From NCBI GenBank assembly GCA_020249265.1, contig JADCGA010000021.1:94886-158885 (forward strand): a stretch of 64,000 nt of DNA, in the 5' to 3' direction. The notes below the pieces were generated by a model. It did no database searches. It was not told where the DNA came from and worked only from the letters and a program-made list of their open reading frames with translations. This document shows, piece after piece, positions 36,277-44,719 of the stretch (the stretch's first letter is position 1; every line of letters begins with the position of its first letter). Both the position numbers and the translations under genes were made by a program. The stretch is from Roseomonas sp. Its GTDB lineage: Bacteria; Pseudomonadota; Alphaproteobacteria; Acetobacterales; Acetobacteraceae.

Positions 36277-36421
36277 TGTCTGAATTGAGCCCCCTATTAT
36301 TCTCGACGCTATGGCGTTGTGGGGCGGAGGTAAGCCGGTGGGGCTGGCCTGAACAAGTCCGCAGGCTGTAACTTGGTGAAACTTGGCGTGATTAGCCGAA
36401 AGCGGCTGTTGAAAAACGACG

Positions 36422-36427
36422 ATTATA
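36422..36427 (-). promoter_or_regulatory. Candidate -10 element for the CHAP gene
   Basis: On the minus strand a perfect TATAAT lies about 145 bp before the CHAP start, giving a long leader. No clean -35 is visible at 17 bp spacing, so this is only tentative. Confidence 0.4.
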
Positions 36428-36657
36428 GGAAATTGTTCTGAGACTTTTGGCGAAAATGGGGCGAGGTCACAGTGTGGTGACTTTCTTGCCACGGTCATTT
36501 CCATGATTCGCTATCCGGCTTTCGGATCTGGGCAGCCCCGGATTTCCACGAAAAGCCGGCGGAGCGGTTCAGGATTTAGGAACAAAAACCGAAATTGAGT
36601 GCGGCGATGTTGAGCGCCGAGCCAGCATCCGGCGGTGCTTCAGCGGTGCCCCAAATG

Positions 36658-36688
36658 AAAAGCGGCGGCCCCTCGCAGGACCGCCGCT
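36658..36688 (-). terminator. Terminator downstream of the chemoreceptor gene
   Basis: On the minus strand, GCGGCGG (complement of 36681-36687) pairs with CCGCCGC (complement of 36662-36668). The stem is followed by a short T run (36658-36661). It lies 26 bp after the chemoreceptor stop. Confidence 0.75.
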
Positions 36689-36713
36689 CTTTGTTTGGCG
36701 CAATAAGGCCGTA

Positions 36714-38390
36714 TCAGGCCGCTTGCAGCCGCTTGATCAGTGCCTGGGTCGCTTCGCGCAGCTGCACCGCTTCTTCGGCCACGGTGCGGCTTGCGTTCGT
36801 GATGCTGCCCATAGCCTTGCCGGACTCCTCCGCCATGCCAGACACGCGGCCGATGGAACCTTCCAGCCCATCCACCGCCTGTGCGGCATTGCGCAGGCTG
36901 GAAGCGATTTCCGCTGTGGTGGCGGATTGTTCTTCCACCGCCGCAGCGATGGCCGTGTTTTCGCCATCCAACTGGCTGATGCGCGACACGATATCGCCGA
37001 TGACATTTACGACATCGCCGATGATGTTCTGCATCGCGCCGATTTCGGTCTGGATGCTTTCCGTCGCCTTGGCCGATTGCGCGGCCAGGTTCTTCACCTC
37101 AGAAGCCACCACCGCGAAGCCCTTGCCAGCCTCACCGGCACGTGCCGATTCGATCGTGGCATTGAGCGCCAGCAGATTGGTCTGCGCGGCGATGGTGCCG
37201 ATCAGCCCCGTGACATCATTGATGCGCACGGATGCCGCATTCAGCCCATCCACCAGGCTGCTGACACGATCCGCCTGTTCCGCCGCACCGCGCGCGGTCT
37301 GCGCCACGGCGGTTACGCGGTTGGAGACTTCGGAAATCGCAACCGTCAGTTCCTCAGCCGCGGCGGAGACGGATTGGATGCCGTGATTGGCTTCCGTTCC
37401 CTCATTCGCGGCAGAGCGTGCCTGGGCCAGTGTGGCATCGGTAACAGAGGCTACCTTGGTGCCTTCCTGCACCAGCATCGAGGTGCTTTCCGAGAGCGTG
37501 CTGACCGATTGGCCAACAGCGCGGTCCAGATCGCCCGCAATGCTTTGGATGGCAGCGCGGCGCGCGGCTTCCATTTCCGCCCCGCGGGTCGCTTCCGTGG
37601 CGCGCAGCTTTTCGGCTTCCACCAAGCCTTCGCGGAAGACGGTGGCGGCACGCGCCATTTCGCCCACCTCGTCCTGGCGTTCCGTGCCAAGGAATTCCTT
37701 GGAGAGATCACCCTTCGACATGCTTTCCATGCCGGCGGAAAGTGTTCCAAGCGGACGCGTCACGCGGGCCACCACCACCCAGCCGGCAACGATCAGCGCG
37801 GCGAGCGAGAACAGCCCCATCAGCGCGATGATCAGCGTTACCTGGGTCACGGAAGTCACCTCATTGGCAACCTTTTCATTCGTTTCGGCCACGATGGTAT
37901 CCATCATGCCACCAATCGATTCCGTGAAGGGGTCAATCGCCTGGTAGAGCCGTTCCTTGATGAGCTTTTCAAGCTCCGCGCTATTCTTCGCGGCCGCAAT
38001 GCGCACAAGGTCCTGCGTGACCTGTTCCGCCGGGGCGCGGCGTTCGCGCGCTTGCGCGAAGGCTTCCTGCACTGAAGGCGGCAATTCGGCGCGCACTAGG
38101 GCGTTCCAGGCGCGGTCAATATTCTTTACCGCATCGGCAAGGCTGGCTGCGCCTTCTTCCCAGGTGAAATTGCCATTGCGGATCTTGTGGGACGCATCCA
38201 CCACAAACACCGCATAGGCATCCGACAAGGCCTTCAATTGAATCAGCGGCGCCACGGCATTCGCCTTGATTTCGGTGAAGCTCTGCGCGTTATGGCGCAT
38301 GGAAACCCAGGCATAGATGGCGGCGCCGGCATTGACCGTCCCGATCATCATGAGAATGGTGAGCAAAAGAGGGGCAATTCTGATACGCAT
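36714..38390 (-). CDS. Methyl-accepting chemotaxis protein (chemoreceptor)
   Basis: A 558-residue transmembrane sensor for CheA/CheW signalling. Helix TM1 is at about residues 6-28. A helical periplasmic ligand domain spans about 29-185 (four-helix-bundle type). TM2 is at about 190-210 ([20 protein letters not shown]), then a HAMP domain to about 265. The cytoplasmic domain is long, with tip [20 protein letters not shown] (about 400) and helical methylation regions. The ATG at 38390 follows AAGGAG and avoids a 15-residue non-conserved tail. No other che genes are nearby. The ligand is unknown. Confidence 0.95.
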   Translation of the reverse strand: MRIRIAPLLLTILMMIGTVNAGAAIYAWVSMRHNAQSFTEIKANAVAPLIQLKALSDAYAVFVVDASHKIRNGNFTWEEGAASLADAVKNIDRAWNALVRAELPPSVQEAFAQARERRAPAEQVTQDLVRIAAAKNSAELEKLIKERLYQAIDPFTESIGGMMDTIVAETNEKVANEVTSVTQVTLIIALMGLFSLAALIVAGWVVVARVTRPLGTLSAGMESMSKGDLSKEFLGTERQDEVGEMARAATVFREGLVEAEKLRATEATRGAEMEAARRAAIQSIAGDLDRAVGQSVSTLSESTSMLVQEGTKVASVTDATLAQARSAANEGTEANHGIQSVSAAAEELTVAISEVSNRVTAVAQTARGAAEQADRVSSLVDGLNAASVRINDVTGLIGTIAAQTNLLALNATIESARAGEAGKGFAVVASEVKNLAAQSAKATESIQTEIGAMQNIIGDVVNVIGDIVSRISQLDGENTAIAAAVEEQSATTAEIASSLRNAAQAVDGLEGSIGRVSGMAEESGKAMGSITNASRTVAEEAVQLREATQALIKRLQAA

Positions 38391-38719
38391 TGTTTGGCGT
38401 ACTCCTTTCTTGAGACCGGGCCATTGTGCAGGCACTGTCCTTGCTGAAAGGTGACCAGGGGTGTTGATGCACGAAAAACTTTTGCTGGTTTAGGTTAAGG
38501 AAAAACTTTACAGCGCATCGCCTCGGCGCCGAGTGCTGCCCATTTTCGCGGCGCCCGATTACCCAAAGCTTAAGCCGGTACGGAGGCTGACATGAAGCGC
38601 TTCTGCTGGCCGGCGAGGGCATAGGGGCAGAATGCCCCTTACGCGATCAATTGGCGCAATCTTGAACGGAACGCGTCAGATAAAAGTTAACGTTTCAGCG
38701 GTTTCCAGCCATCATGAAG
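38391..38719. other. 329-bp intergenic region with a 10-codon mini-ORF
   Basis: No full gene is visible. On the plus strand a GGAGG site precedes an ATG at 38592 opening a 10-codon frame (MKRFCWPARA, 38592-38624). It is followed by a small hairpin GGGGC-AGAAT-GCCCC at 38627-38641. An inverted repeat CCATCAT-N6-ATGATGG (about 38709-38728) straddles the phosphoesterase stop codon. None of these has an established role. Confidence 0.4.
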
Positions 38720-39628
38720 TTATGATGGCGTAAAGTAATGCGGATTGGACCAGGCGCGCTTGCCGGCCGCATCCGCCACCACAATGCGCGCAAAGCCACC
38801 ATCGCGCAGCTTCGCAAGTGGCAGCACGGCCCGGGTCTGCAGGGGTGCCACGGATTGCGCGGCGGATGATCCGCGCCCCAGCACCATGATGCTGGACGCT
38901 GGGCTGCACTGCACCTCCACGCTGTCTTCGGCCCAAAGAATGCCTTCGATACGCGGGCCTTGGCTGGCGTAGAAATGCCCGGCCTTCAGCGCGGCCAGAA
39001 GCGCTTCGGGTTCATTTTCGGCAGCCTTCACCATGACCCAGCCGCCGAACCAATCCTCACAGGCGAAATGCGCGTCATCCACTGCAATCAGGGAGACACG
39101 CCTTCCATCGGCCAGCAGCCGATCCGCCAGAAACGCCCCGCCGCCGCGATCCGTCCGTACCTGGCTGGTATGGTTGTAAATCTCCACGGCGTGCGCAGCC
39201 CCGATGCTATGGCCATCTTCCGCTGTCAGCCCATACCAGCCGGGATGAGCAATGGCGACAAAGGCGCCGGCTTCGGCGCAGCGTTGCGCGAGCGCGGCGC
39301 CGCTTTCCCCTGGCGTGGTTGGCGCGAAATCAAGCGGCAGGCCGACCGCCAGGATATGCCAAATCTCACCGAGCGCGGTCGCCGGCGCATGCACTTCAGC
39401 GCCCAACAGCGTGGTAAAGCCGGGCGTGCGAAAGCCGCTCGTATCCACAATGGGAAAGCCATAGCGCGCCATGAAATGATCGGTCAGTGCCATGAAATCA
39501 TAGCCGCCACGGCGATAGGTTTCCGCCACATCTTCTGGCGTGCGCTGGCCGTCGGAGCGGTTGGAATGGGTGTGGATATTGCCCTTCAGGAAACGCCCCG
39601 GCGCCGCAAAGACGGGATCAAGCTGCAT
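38720..39628 (-). CDS. PHP-domain metal-dependent phosphoesterase (CehA/McbA-like)
   Basis: A 302-residue protein of the PHP hydrolase superfamily. The N-terminal metal-binding HxH motif is clear in GNIHTHSNRSDG (about residue 17-28). DFMALTDHF (about residue 46) and HPGWYGLTAEDGH (about residue 136) add metal-ligand His/Asp. Near the C-terminus, DDAHFACEDWFGG contains the expected terminal Asp/His. CehA-like proteins hydrolyse phosphate or carbamate esters. The substrate is unknown and no signal peptide is seen. Confidence 0.88.
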   Translation of the reverse strand: MQLDPVFAAPGRFLKGNIHTHSNRSDGQRTPEDVAETYRRGGYDFMALTDHFMARYGFPIVDTSGFRTPGFTTLLGAEVHAPATALGEIWHILAVGLPLDFAPTTPGESGAALAQRCAEAGAFVAIAHPGWYGLTAEDGHSIGAAHAVEIYNHTSQVRTDRGGGAFLADRLLADGRRVSLIAVDDAHFACEDWFGGWVMVKAAENEPEALLAALKAGHFYASQGPRIEGILWAEDSVEVQCSPASSIMVLGRGSSAAQSVAPLQTRAVLPLAKLRDGGFARIVVADAAGKRAWSNPHYFTPS

Positions 39629-39853
39629 CGGGGACCTCGGCTATCAAGTGGTTTCTATCCTGTGTTTCTAAAGCCTAAACGCGGATCGTGAAATTGCGCC
39701 CACGGCTTGGGGGCAGGACATCTCCCCGGCGGACGGTGAGGGGCAGGAATTTTCGCCAAATAATCGCGATAGGAAAAGAAAATCTTTCTTCTTTCAGGCT
39801 CTTGCGCTGGCTTCAGGATGGGCTTTTTTCTTGTGAAACTTTGGAGAAGCCAC

Positions 39854-40810
39854 GTGTCAAAGGTCTTTGTCATTCACGAAAATGATGCCTGGGTGGAACC
39901 GCTGCGCGCGGCCTTCGCCCGCCTTGGTACACCTTATGAGGAATGGTTCCTGGATGAGGGCACGCTTGACCTGACCACGCCGCCGCCCGAGGGCGTTTTC
40001 TATAATCGCATGAGTGCATCTTCCCACACGCGCGGGCACACCTATGCGCCGGAATATGCGGGGGCGGTGATTGAACATTTGGAACGCCATGGCAGGCTTG
40101 TGGTGAATGGCCGGCGCGCTTTGCAATTGGAACTCTCCAAGGTCGCGCAATATGCCGCGCTGGCGGGTTTCGATATCCCAACGCCGCCGACCATTGCCGT
40201 GGTGGGCACGCAGCATCTTGCAGCGGCGGCGGAAAAGCTGGGCTTCCCCGTGATCCTGAAGCATAACCGCGCCGGCAAGGGGCTTGGGGTGCAATTGATT
40301 TTGAGCGCGCCCGCGCTCATCGAAGCGGTCGCGAAAATCGCGGCAGACCCGGACCCCTTCGCCGCACCACGGGATGGGGTGTGGCTGGTGCAGCGCTATA
40401 TCGAAGCGCCGGAGCCCTTCATCACGCGGGCTGAATTCATCAATGGCAAATTCCTCTATGCCGTACGGGTGGATACGTCTGAGGGTTTTGAGCTTTGCCC
40501 GGCGGATGTCTGCGCCCTTGAACCTGGCGCGGTTTGCCCCGCCGTGGCGCCGGGCGAGAAATTCCGCATCATTGAAGGCTTCACCCATCCCTTGCTGCCA
40601 CGCATGGAAGGTTTTTTGCGCGCCAATGGCGTTGGCGTGGGCGCGATTGAATTCATCACGGATCGCGCGGGAAATACCTTTGCTTATGATGTGAATACCA
40701 ACACGAATTACAACGGCGAAGCGGAAGCCCGCGCCGGGCAATCAGGCATGGGCGCTATTGCGCAATTCCTGAAGGGTTTGTTGCAACAGCAGAAAGCCAA
40801 GGCAGCGTGA
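39854..40810 (+). CDS. ATP-grasp carboxylate-amine ligase (RimK/D-Ala-D-Ala ligase fold)
   Basis: A 318-residue ATP-grasp enzyme joining a carboxylate to an amine through an acyl phosphate. It starts at GTG 39854 with GGAGA 7 bases upstream; the upstream ATG at 39818 lacks a good site. The ATP-binding Lys segments PVILKHNRAGKGLGVQLI (about residue 137) and LVQRYIEAPEPFITRAEF (about residue 182), and the Mg-binding end AYDVNTNTNYNGEA (about residue 280), are visible. Similar proteins are often described as RimK-like alpha-L-glutamate ligases, but its substrates are unknown. Confidence 0.85.
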   Translation: MSKVFVIHENDAWVEPLRAAFARLGTPYEEWFLDEGTLDLTTPPPEGVFYNRMSASSHTRGHTYAPEYAGAVIEHLERHGRLVVNGRRALQLELSKVAQYAALAGFDIPTPPTIAVVGTQHLAAAAEKLGFPVILKHNRAGKGLGVQLILSAPALIEAVAKIAADPDPFAAPRDGVWLVQRYIEAPEPFITRAEFINGKFLYAVRVDTSEGFELCPADVCALEPGAVCPAVAPGEKFRIIEGFTHPLLPRMEGFLRANGVGVGAIEFITDRAGNTFAYDVNTNTNYNGEAEARAGQSGMGAIAQFLKGLLQQQKAKAA

Positions 40811-40935
40811 GCATTTTCAAGCCAGGTGGGAAACTTGGCGGCTCGGAAAATACGACTTGACAAAGATTTGACGCATGTCCCGTGAAGGAAGGTGAGCGGG
40901 AAACACCCAAGTTCATCATGGCGAAACTTGATTTA

Positions 40936-40952
40936 TCATGATATCTCATGAT
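40936..40952 (+). promoter_or_regulatory. Repeated TCATGAT operator of the toxin-antitoxin operon
   Basis: TCATGAT occurs at 40936-40942 and 40946-40952, exactly 10 bp apart, each nearly self-palindromic. A related TCATCATGG lies about 20 bp upstream. The array is 26-60 bp before the antitoxin start, where autoregulatory sites of toxin-antitoxin operons are usually found. Confidence 0.6.
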
Positions 40953-40977
40953 GCCAGGATGAACAGGAAGGTCCCAA

Positions 40978-41208
40978 ATGGCCGAGCCCACCCTTGAAAA
41001 ATTCGCAACCCAGGTGAAGCCTGAGACTCTCGCCACGCTGCGCAGCCTGGCCAAGAGCGAAGGGCGGCAGTTGCAGGCGCTGGTTGAAGAAGCGCTCTCT
41101 GATCTCATTGACAAGCGCAAGCGCGCTCGCCCGCGCGCGCATGTCATGGCAGCCTATGAGGCGACCCATGAGAAATATGCCGAGCTTTACGCGAAGCTGG
41201 CTGAATGA
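40978..41208 (+). CDS. Antitoxin-like small protein upstream of Doc
   Basis: A 76-residue, mostly helical protein, beginning MAEPTLEKFATQVKPETLAT, with a Lys/Arg-rich middle (DKRKRARPRAHVM) that could bind DNA or the toxin. It does not look like the usual Phd antitoxin; LATLRSLAKSEGRQLQALVE recalls a ribbon-helix-helix-like N-terminus. AGGAAGG precedes the ATG. Its stop overlaps the toxin start by 4 bp, the arrangement that keeps antitoxin and toxin stoichiometric. Function is inferred from this context. Confidence 0.75.
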   Translation: MAEPTLEKFATQVKPETLATLRSLAKSEGRQLQALVEEALSDLIDKRKRARPRAHVMAAYEATHEKYAELYAKLAE

Positions 41209-41597
41209 CGGATTACCTGACCATCATTGAGGTCTTGGCAATCCATCACGATCAGATCGAACGCTATGGCGGTGCACATGGCGTTCGTGATTTTGGGCTT
41301 CTTGAGGCCGCGCTCTATCGCCCACAGACGGGCTACTATGAGGATTTGATCGAGGAAGCTGCGGCTCTTTGGGAGAGCCTTGCCCTGAACCATCCCTTTG
41401 TTGACGGCAATAAGCGTGTCGCCGCGGCGGGCATGATCACCTTTCTGGCGATCAATGGCTATATGATCAGGCAAGATGCCCAGACGCTTTACCGCTTCAT
41501 CATCGAAAACCTGGAAGGCAGGTCATTCAGCTATGACCACCTTGCGGCATGGTTGCGTGCAAATACGGTGGGTGTGGATAATCAGAAGGACACATAA
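41205..41597 (+). CDS. doc: Doc/Fic-family toxin
   Basis: A 130-residue Fic-fold protein of the death-on-curing group. Doc phosphorylates EF-Tu and arrests translation, while other Fic enzymes AMPylate targets. The active loop reads HPFVDGNKRVA (about residue 64-74). It matches the full Fic core HPFxxGNxR rather than the degenerate HxFxxANKR of P1 Doc. The length and the N-terminal TIIEVLAIHHDQIERYGG are Doc-like. It is translationally coupled to the antitoxin. The target and whether it AMPylates or phosphorylates are unknown. Confidence 0.9.
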   Translation: MTDYLTIIEVLAIHHDQIERYGGAHGVRDFGLLEAALYRPQTGYYEDLIEEAAALWESLALNHPFVDGNKRVAAAGMITFLAINGYMIRQDAQTLYRFIIENLEGRSFSYDHLAAWLRANTVGVDNQKDT

Positions 41598-41613
41598 GGG
41601 GTGGTGATGTCCG

Positions 41614-41949
41614 TTACCCTGACGGGATATCCGATAGCGCAACATACACAGGCTTTCCTGCCGTAACAAAACGCGCGACTTCCTGATCCGCGCCCCGGCT
41701 TGGCCCGCCTAGCCGCAAAACGGCATCGCAGCGCTCAGCCAGCGCGAGTGAGATGGGCATCATCACCTCATCAAACACATCGCCTTCAGCGGCGGCGATG
41801 ATGGGCAGCGCCATATTGACGCCAATCACCGGCACATGGCCAAGCCTGAGGATGGCCAGGGCGGCCTGGTTCATCTCAGCAAGGCGCGCGGCGCGCAAAG
41901 CAGCATCGGCGCCGCCGCTGGTATAGGGGGAGGCAATCATGATCCACAT
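41614..41949 (-). CDS. Small nucleoside 2-deoxyribosyltransferase-like protein
   Basis: A 111-residue protein with the compact N-deoxyribosyltransferase-like fold also called DUF4406. The start IMIASPYTSGGADAALRAAR has the SPY motif, HVPVIGVNMALPI follows, and RCDAVLRLGGPSRGADQEVA lines the expected nucleotide site. The last gene of the long minus-strand run, it begins 3 bp after otnC. The catalytic Glu expected for true transferases is not certain, so an enzymatic role is only inferred. Confidence 0.65.
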   Translation of the reverse strand: MWIMIASPYTSGGADAALRAARLAEMNQAALAILRLGHVPVIGVNMALPIIAAAEGDVFDEVMMPISLALAERCDAVLRLGGPSRGADQEVARFVTAGKPVYVALSDIPSG

Positions 41950-41952
41950 GGT

Positions 41953-42585
41953 TCAGCCAAAAGTGTTTAGCAAATCATCCACCTGCGCCGGCGTCAGGCT
42001 GCGCGCGCCGGCGCCGCGCAGCAGCAGTGCCAGGCGCGCGGCTTCTTCTAATTCCTCCGCCGCATGCACCGCATCTTCCAGCGTGCGGCCCGAGACTACC
42101 GGGCCGTGATTGGCCAGCAGCACAGCCTTGGCAGTTTTGGCGGCTTCGTGAATGTCGTTTTCCATCGCCGCATCGCCCGGGCGGTAATAGCGGATCACGG
42201 GCAAAAGCCGTCCGACACGCATGACGAAATAGGGTGTGAGCGGCGGGATCGGCGCCGTTTCGCCAGGCGCGGCGAGGCAGGCAATGGCGGTGGCATGAGT
42301 CGAATGCAAATGCACCACCGCGCCCGCATCGGGCCGCGCGGTCAGTACCGCGCGATGCATGAAGACTTCCTTCGATGGCTTGTCACCCGACACATGCGAA
42401 AAATCCGGTGCGAGCTTCGATATCCGCACGGGATCAAGCCGCCCGAGGCAGGAATTGGTCGGTGTCATCAGATACCCATCGGGCAGGCGCACGCTGATAT
42501 TGCCTGCTGTGCCCACCGAATAACCGCGCGCGAAAAGTGAGGCACCGAGTGTGGCAAGCTGGGCGCGCAGCGCGGCCTCATCCAT
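41953..42585 (-). CDS. otnC: 3-oxo-tetronate 4-phosphate decarboxylase (class II aldolase family)
   Basis: Decarboxylates 3-oxo-tetronate 4-phosphate to dihydroxyacetone phosphate in L-threonate/D-erythronate catabolism. It has 210 residues of the class II aldolase/adducin fold. The zinc-binding HLHSTHATAIACL (about residue 92) and the later His in ANHGPVVSG (about residue 157) are present, as are SVGTAGNISVRLPDG and PSKEVFMH. It overlaps otnK by 8 bp. The pathway dehydrogenase (ltnD/denD) and isomerase (otnI) are not in the window. Confidence 0.88.
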   Translation of the reverse strand: MDEAALRAQLATLGASLFARGYSVGTAGNISVRLPDGYLMTPTNSCLGRLDPVRISKLAPDFSHVSGDKPSKEVFMHRAVLTARPDAGAVVHLHSTHATAIACLAAPGETAPIPPLTPYFVMRVGRLLPVIRYYRPGDAAMENDIHEAAKTAKAVLLANHGPVVSGRTLEDAVHAAEELEEAARLALLLRGAGARSLTPAQVDDLLNTFG

Positions 42586-43837
42586 GGTCGAAAGCCTTCA
42601 GGAAGAAATCACGCGCACCGAAATTGCCGGATTTGAGCGCCAAATGCAGCCCGCGCGGTTCAGCAAAAGTCCAGGGCACGCCTGGATCGATTTCGGGACC
42701 GATGCGGAGCGCCGTGACACCAAGGCGCTGCACCACGGCGCCCGATGTCTCTCCGCCGGCCACCACCAAGCGGCCAACGCCTTGCGCGACCAACCCTTCG
42801 GCTATCGCGGCCATGGCGGTTTCAATCAGCGCGCCGGCAGCATCGCGCCCAAGCTTTGCCTGGAGTGCCGCAACCCTTTCAGGCGGTGCGCTTGCCGCGA
42901 TCACCACCGGGCGATCGGCGGATAATTTCCCCGCGACCCATTCCAGCGCTTGGGCCGTGAGCACCGCCGCATCCGGCGTGGCGACCGCATCCAATTCCAA
43001 CACCGGCACGTGATCCCGCGCGAGCCCGATCTGCCCCAGCGTGGCCCGCGAACAGGACCCCGCCACAACAGCGGCCATGCCCTGCATGAGCGGTAGGCTG
43101 GCCGCATTGCCGCGCGCCGGCAGCAGGCCAGCGCGACGGAAATTCTCGGGCAGGCCCATGGCCACGCCGGAACCGCCGGTGATCAGCGCATGCTGCGCAG
43201 CGGCTTCACCAATCGCGAGCAAATGCTGGTCCGTCACCGCATCCACAATCGCGTAGCGCCGGCCTTGTTCCCCGAGGCGCATCATGGCTTGCCGCGTGGC
43301 AGCCGCGCCTTGTTCCACAATGTTGAAAGGCACCAGCCCCACCGCGCCATCGGTCTGCCGTCCCAGCACACGCACCAGATTGGCATCCGTCATCGGCGTC
43401 AGTGGGTGGTTTTCCATGCCGCTTTCATTCAGCAGCGCATTGCCGACAAAAAGATGCCCGAGATAGATCGTCCGCCCATTAGTCGGGAAAGCCGGGCAGG
43501 CCAGCGCAAAGCCGGACCCCAAGCGCTTCAGCAGCGCATCCGCCACGGGGCCGATATTGCCTTGATCTGTGCTGTCAAAAGTTGAGCAATATTTCCAGAA
43601 AATCTGCTTCGCCCCGGCGGCGAGCAGCGCATCACAAGCGGCCAGCGATTGCGCCACGGCTTCGCCCACCGGCGCCGCGCGCGATTTCAGGGCGATGATG
43701 ATCGCATCCGCTTCCGGCAAAGGCCCCGTCGGCACGCCAATCACCTGCACGGCGGTCATGCCGCCCTTGACCAATGTATTCGCGAGGTCCGTCGCCCCAG
43801 TGAAATCATCCGCGATGCAGCCAAGCAAAAGGGGCAT
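42578..43837 (-). CDS. otnK: 3-oxo-tetronate kinase (four-carbon acid sugar kinase)
   Basis: A 419-residue DUF1537/NBD_C family kinase that phosphorylates 3-oxo-tetronate at C4. The start LLGCIADDFTGATDLANTL is the family N-terminus, and KYCSTFDSTDQGNIGPVADA lies at about residue 88. The C-terminal domain ends with VVAGGETSGAVVQRLG (ATP-binding, about residue 367). I chose the ATG at 43837 over a TTG 6 bp upstream. The methyltransferase stop is at 43844, so the two genes almost touch. Confidence 0.9.
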   Translation of the reverse strand: MPLLLGCIADDFTGATDLANTLVKGGMTAVQVIGVPTGPLPEADAIIIALKSRAAPVGEAVAQSLAACDALLAAGAKQIFWKYCSTFDSTDQGNIGPVADALLKRLGSGFALACPAFPTNGRTIYLGHLFVGNALLNESGMENHPLTPMTDANLVRVLGRQTDGAVGLVPFNIVEQGAAATRQAMMRLGEQGRRYAIVDAVTDQHLLAIGEAAAQHALITGGSGVAMGLPENFRRAGLLPARGNAASLPLMQGMAAVVAGSCSRATLGQIGLARDHVPVLELDAVATPDAAVLTAQALEWVAGKLSADRPVVIAASAPPERVAALQAKLGRDAAGALIETAMAAIAEGLVAQGVGRLVVAGGETSGAVVQRLGVTALRIGPEIDPGVPWTFAEPRGLHLALKSGNFGARDFFLKAFDHG

Positions 43838-43843
43838 GTTCAA

Positions 43844-44719
43844 CTACCTTGCAGGAGGAAGGGCGAGGAAATCCTGATGGCCAATACGCACCGCAAGCTG
43901 CCCCGCAGCCGCCTGATCCCGCCTGGTATCCAGCCAATCCAGAATGGCGTCAGCGCCGCGTCTTTCCCAATTCAGCGCGGCCATGGCATGGCCCTCGGCA
44001 ATGGCGCGGGTAAAGGCGCGGGCGCGGCGGTCCACCACCCAATCACTCGGCGCGCGATGAATGGCATAGCCATGCGCGGCGAAGGCTTCCGCCATCACGG
44101 CGGGCGCCTGGCGGCCAAGTGATGCGCCGCCAAAGCCCTTGTCGCGCGCCTGATCGCGTCGAAAGCCGCGCGCCACCAAAGCATCGGCGGCATGGGGCGG
44201 GCTGAAACGCTCACGCCCCGTCACATTCAAAGCAGCATAGAAGGGCAGGCGCCGCGCGACACAGGCCGCCGCCATGGCTTCTACCCACCCGCGTGAGACC
44301 AGATCACACAACGCCGTGCTGACAACGGCATCCACGCGTTCCAACGGCAGATTGGCCGGCGCGGCAGCAAGATCAGCAAGGATCGCCTCCACCCGCCAGG
44401 CGCCTGCGGGGCTATGCACCAAAAGCGCGCTGCGGCCTGGATTGGTGGCGGCCCAGCCGACAGCCTCTGCCCGTTCCGAGATGGTATCAAAAGCGCGGGC
44501 GATCAATTCAGAATCGCTATCCACCAGAATCCAGCTTTGCGCGCGCCCAATGAAATGGCCAAGCCAGCGGAGCAAGCTTCCCGTGCCCGCGCCAAGATCA
44601 AGCAGGCGCGGGCGCGCGGGCAGGCTTGCGGCCAGCATCTGCGCGAGCGCATCATCGCGCGCTGCGGCATCATGCGGCTCTCGCAGATCGAGCCAATCAC
44701 CATCGAAGCTTTCAGCCAT
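43844..44719 (-). CDS. Class I SAM-dependent methyltransferase
   Basis: A 291-residue methyltransferase. SAM-binding motif I appears as RLLDLGAGTGSLLRWL (about residue 37-52) and an acidic motif II-like WILVDSDSELI follows (about 64). The rest includes DAVVSTALCDLVSRGWVEAM and a C-terminal region unlike small-molecule N-methyltransferases I know. It overlaps the glycosyltransferase by 8 bp, starting at ATG 44719 (a TTG 6 bp earlier is less likely). Co-location with a GT4 enzyme and pterin-type enzymes suggests tailoring of a small molecule; the acceptor is unknown. Confidence 0.85.
   Translation of the reverse strand: MAESFDGDWLDLREPHDAAARDDALAQMLAASLPARPRLLDLGAGTGSLLRWLGHFIGRAQSWILVDSDSELIARAFDTISERAEAVGWAATNPGRSALLVHSPAGAWRVEAILADLAAAPANLPLERVDAVVSTALCDLVSRGWVEAMAAACVARRLPFYAALNVTGRERFSPPHAADALVARGFRRDQARDKGFGGASLGRQAPAVMAEAFAAHGYAIHRAPSDWVVDRRARAFTRAIAEGHAMAALNWERRGADAILDWLDTRRDQAAAGQLAVRIGHQDFLALPPAR

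Larger units (their letters stand above)
36277..36713. other. 437-bp intergenic region between CHAP and chemoreceptor genes
   Basis: Both flanking genes are on the minus strand. The region holds a possible CHAP-gene promoter, an inverted repeat GTCAC-N6-GTGAC at 36466-36481, and, at its right end, the chemoreceptor terminator. No coding frame with a convincing start was seen. Confidence 0.5.

Noticed and set aside
36567..36583. GTTC-N9-GAAC resembling a LexA box
   Set aside because: The spacing and inverted orientation differ from the GTTC-N7-GTTC/GAAC-N7-GAAC box, and it is not placed at an SOS gene promoter.
36723..38075. 450-residue plus-strand frame opposite the chemoreceptor
   Set aside because: Arg/His/Ala-rich shadow of the conserved receptor; no Shine-Dalgarno and no motif.
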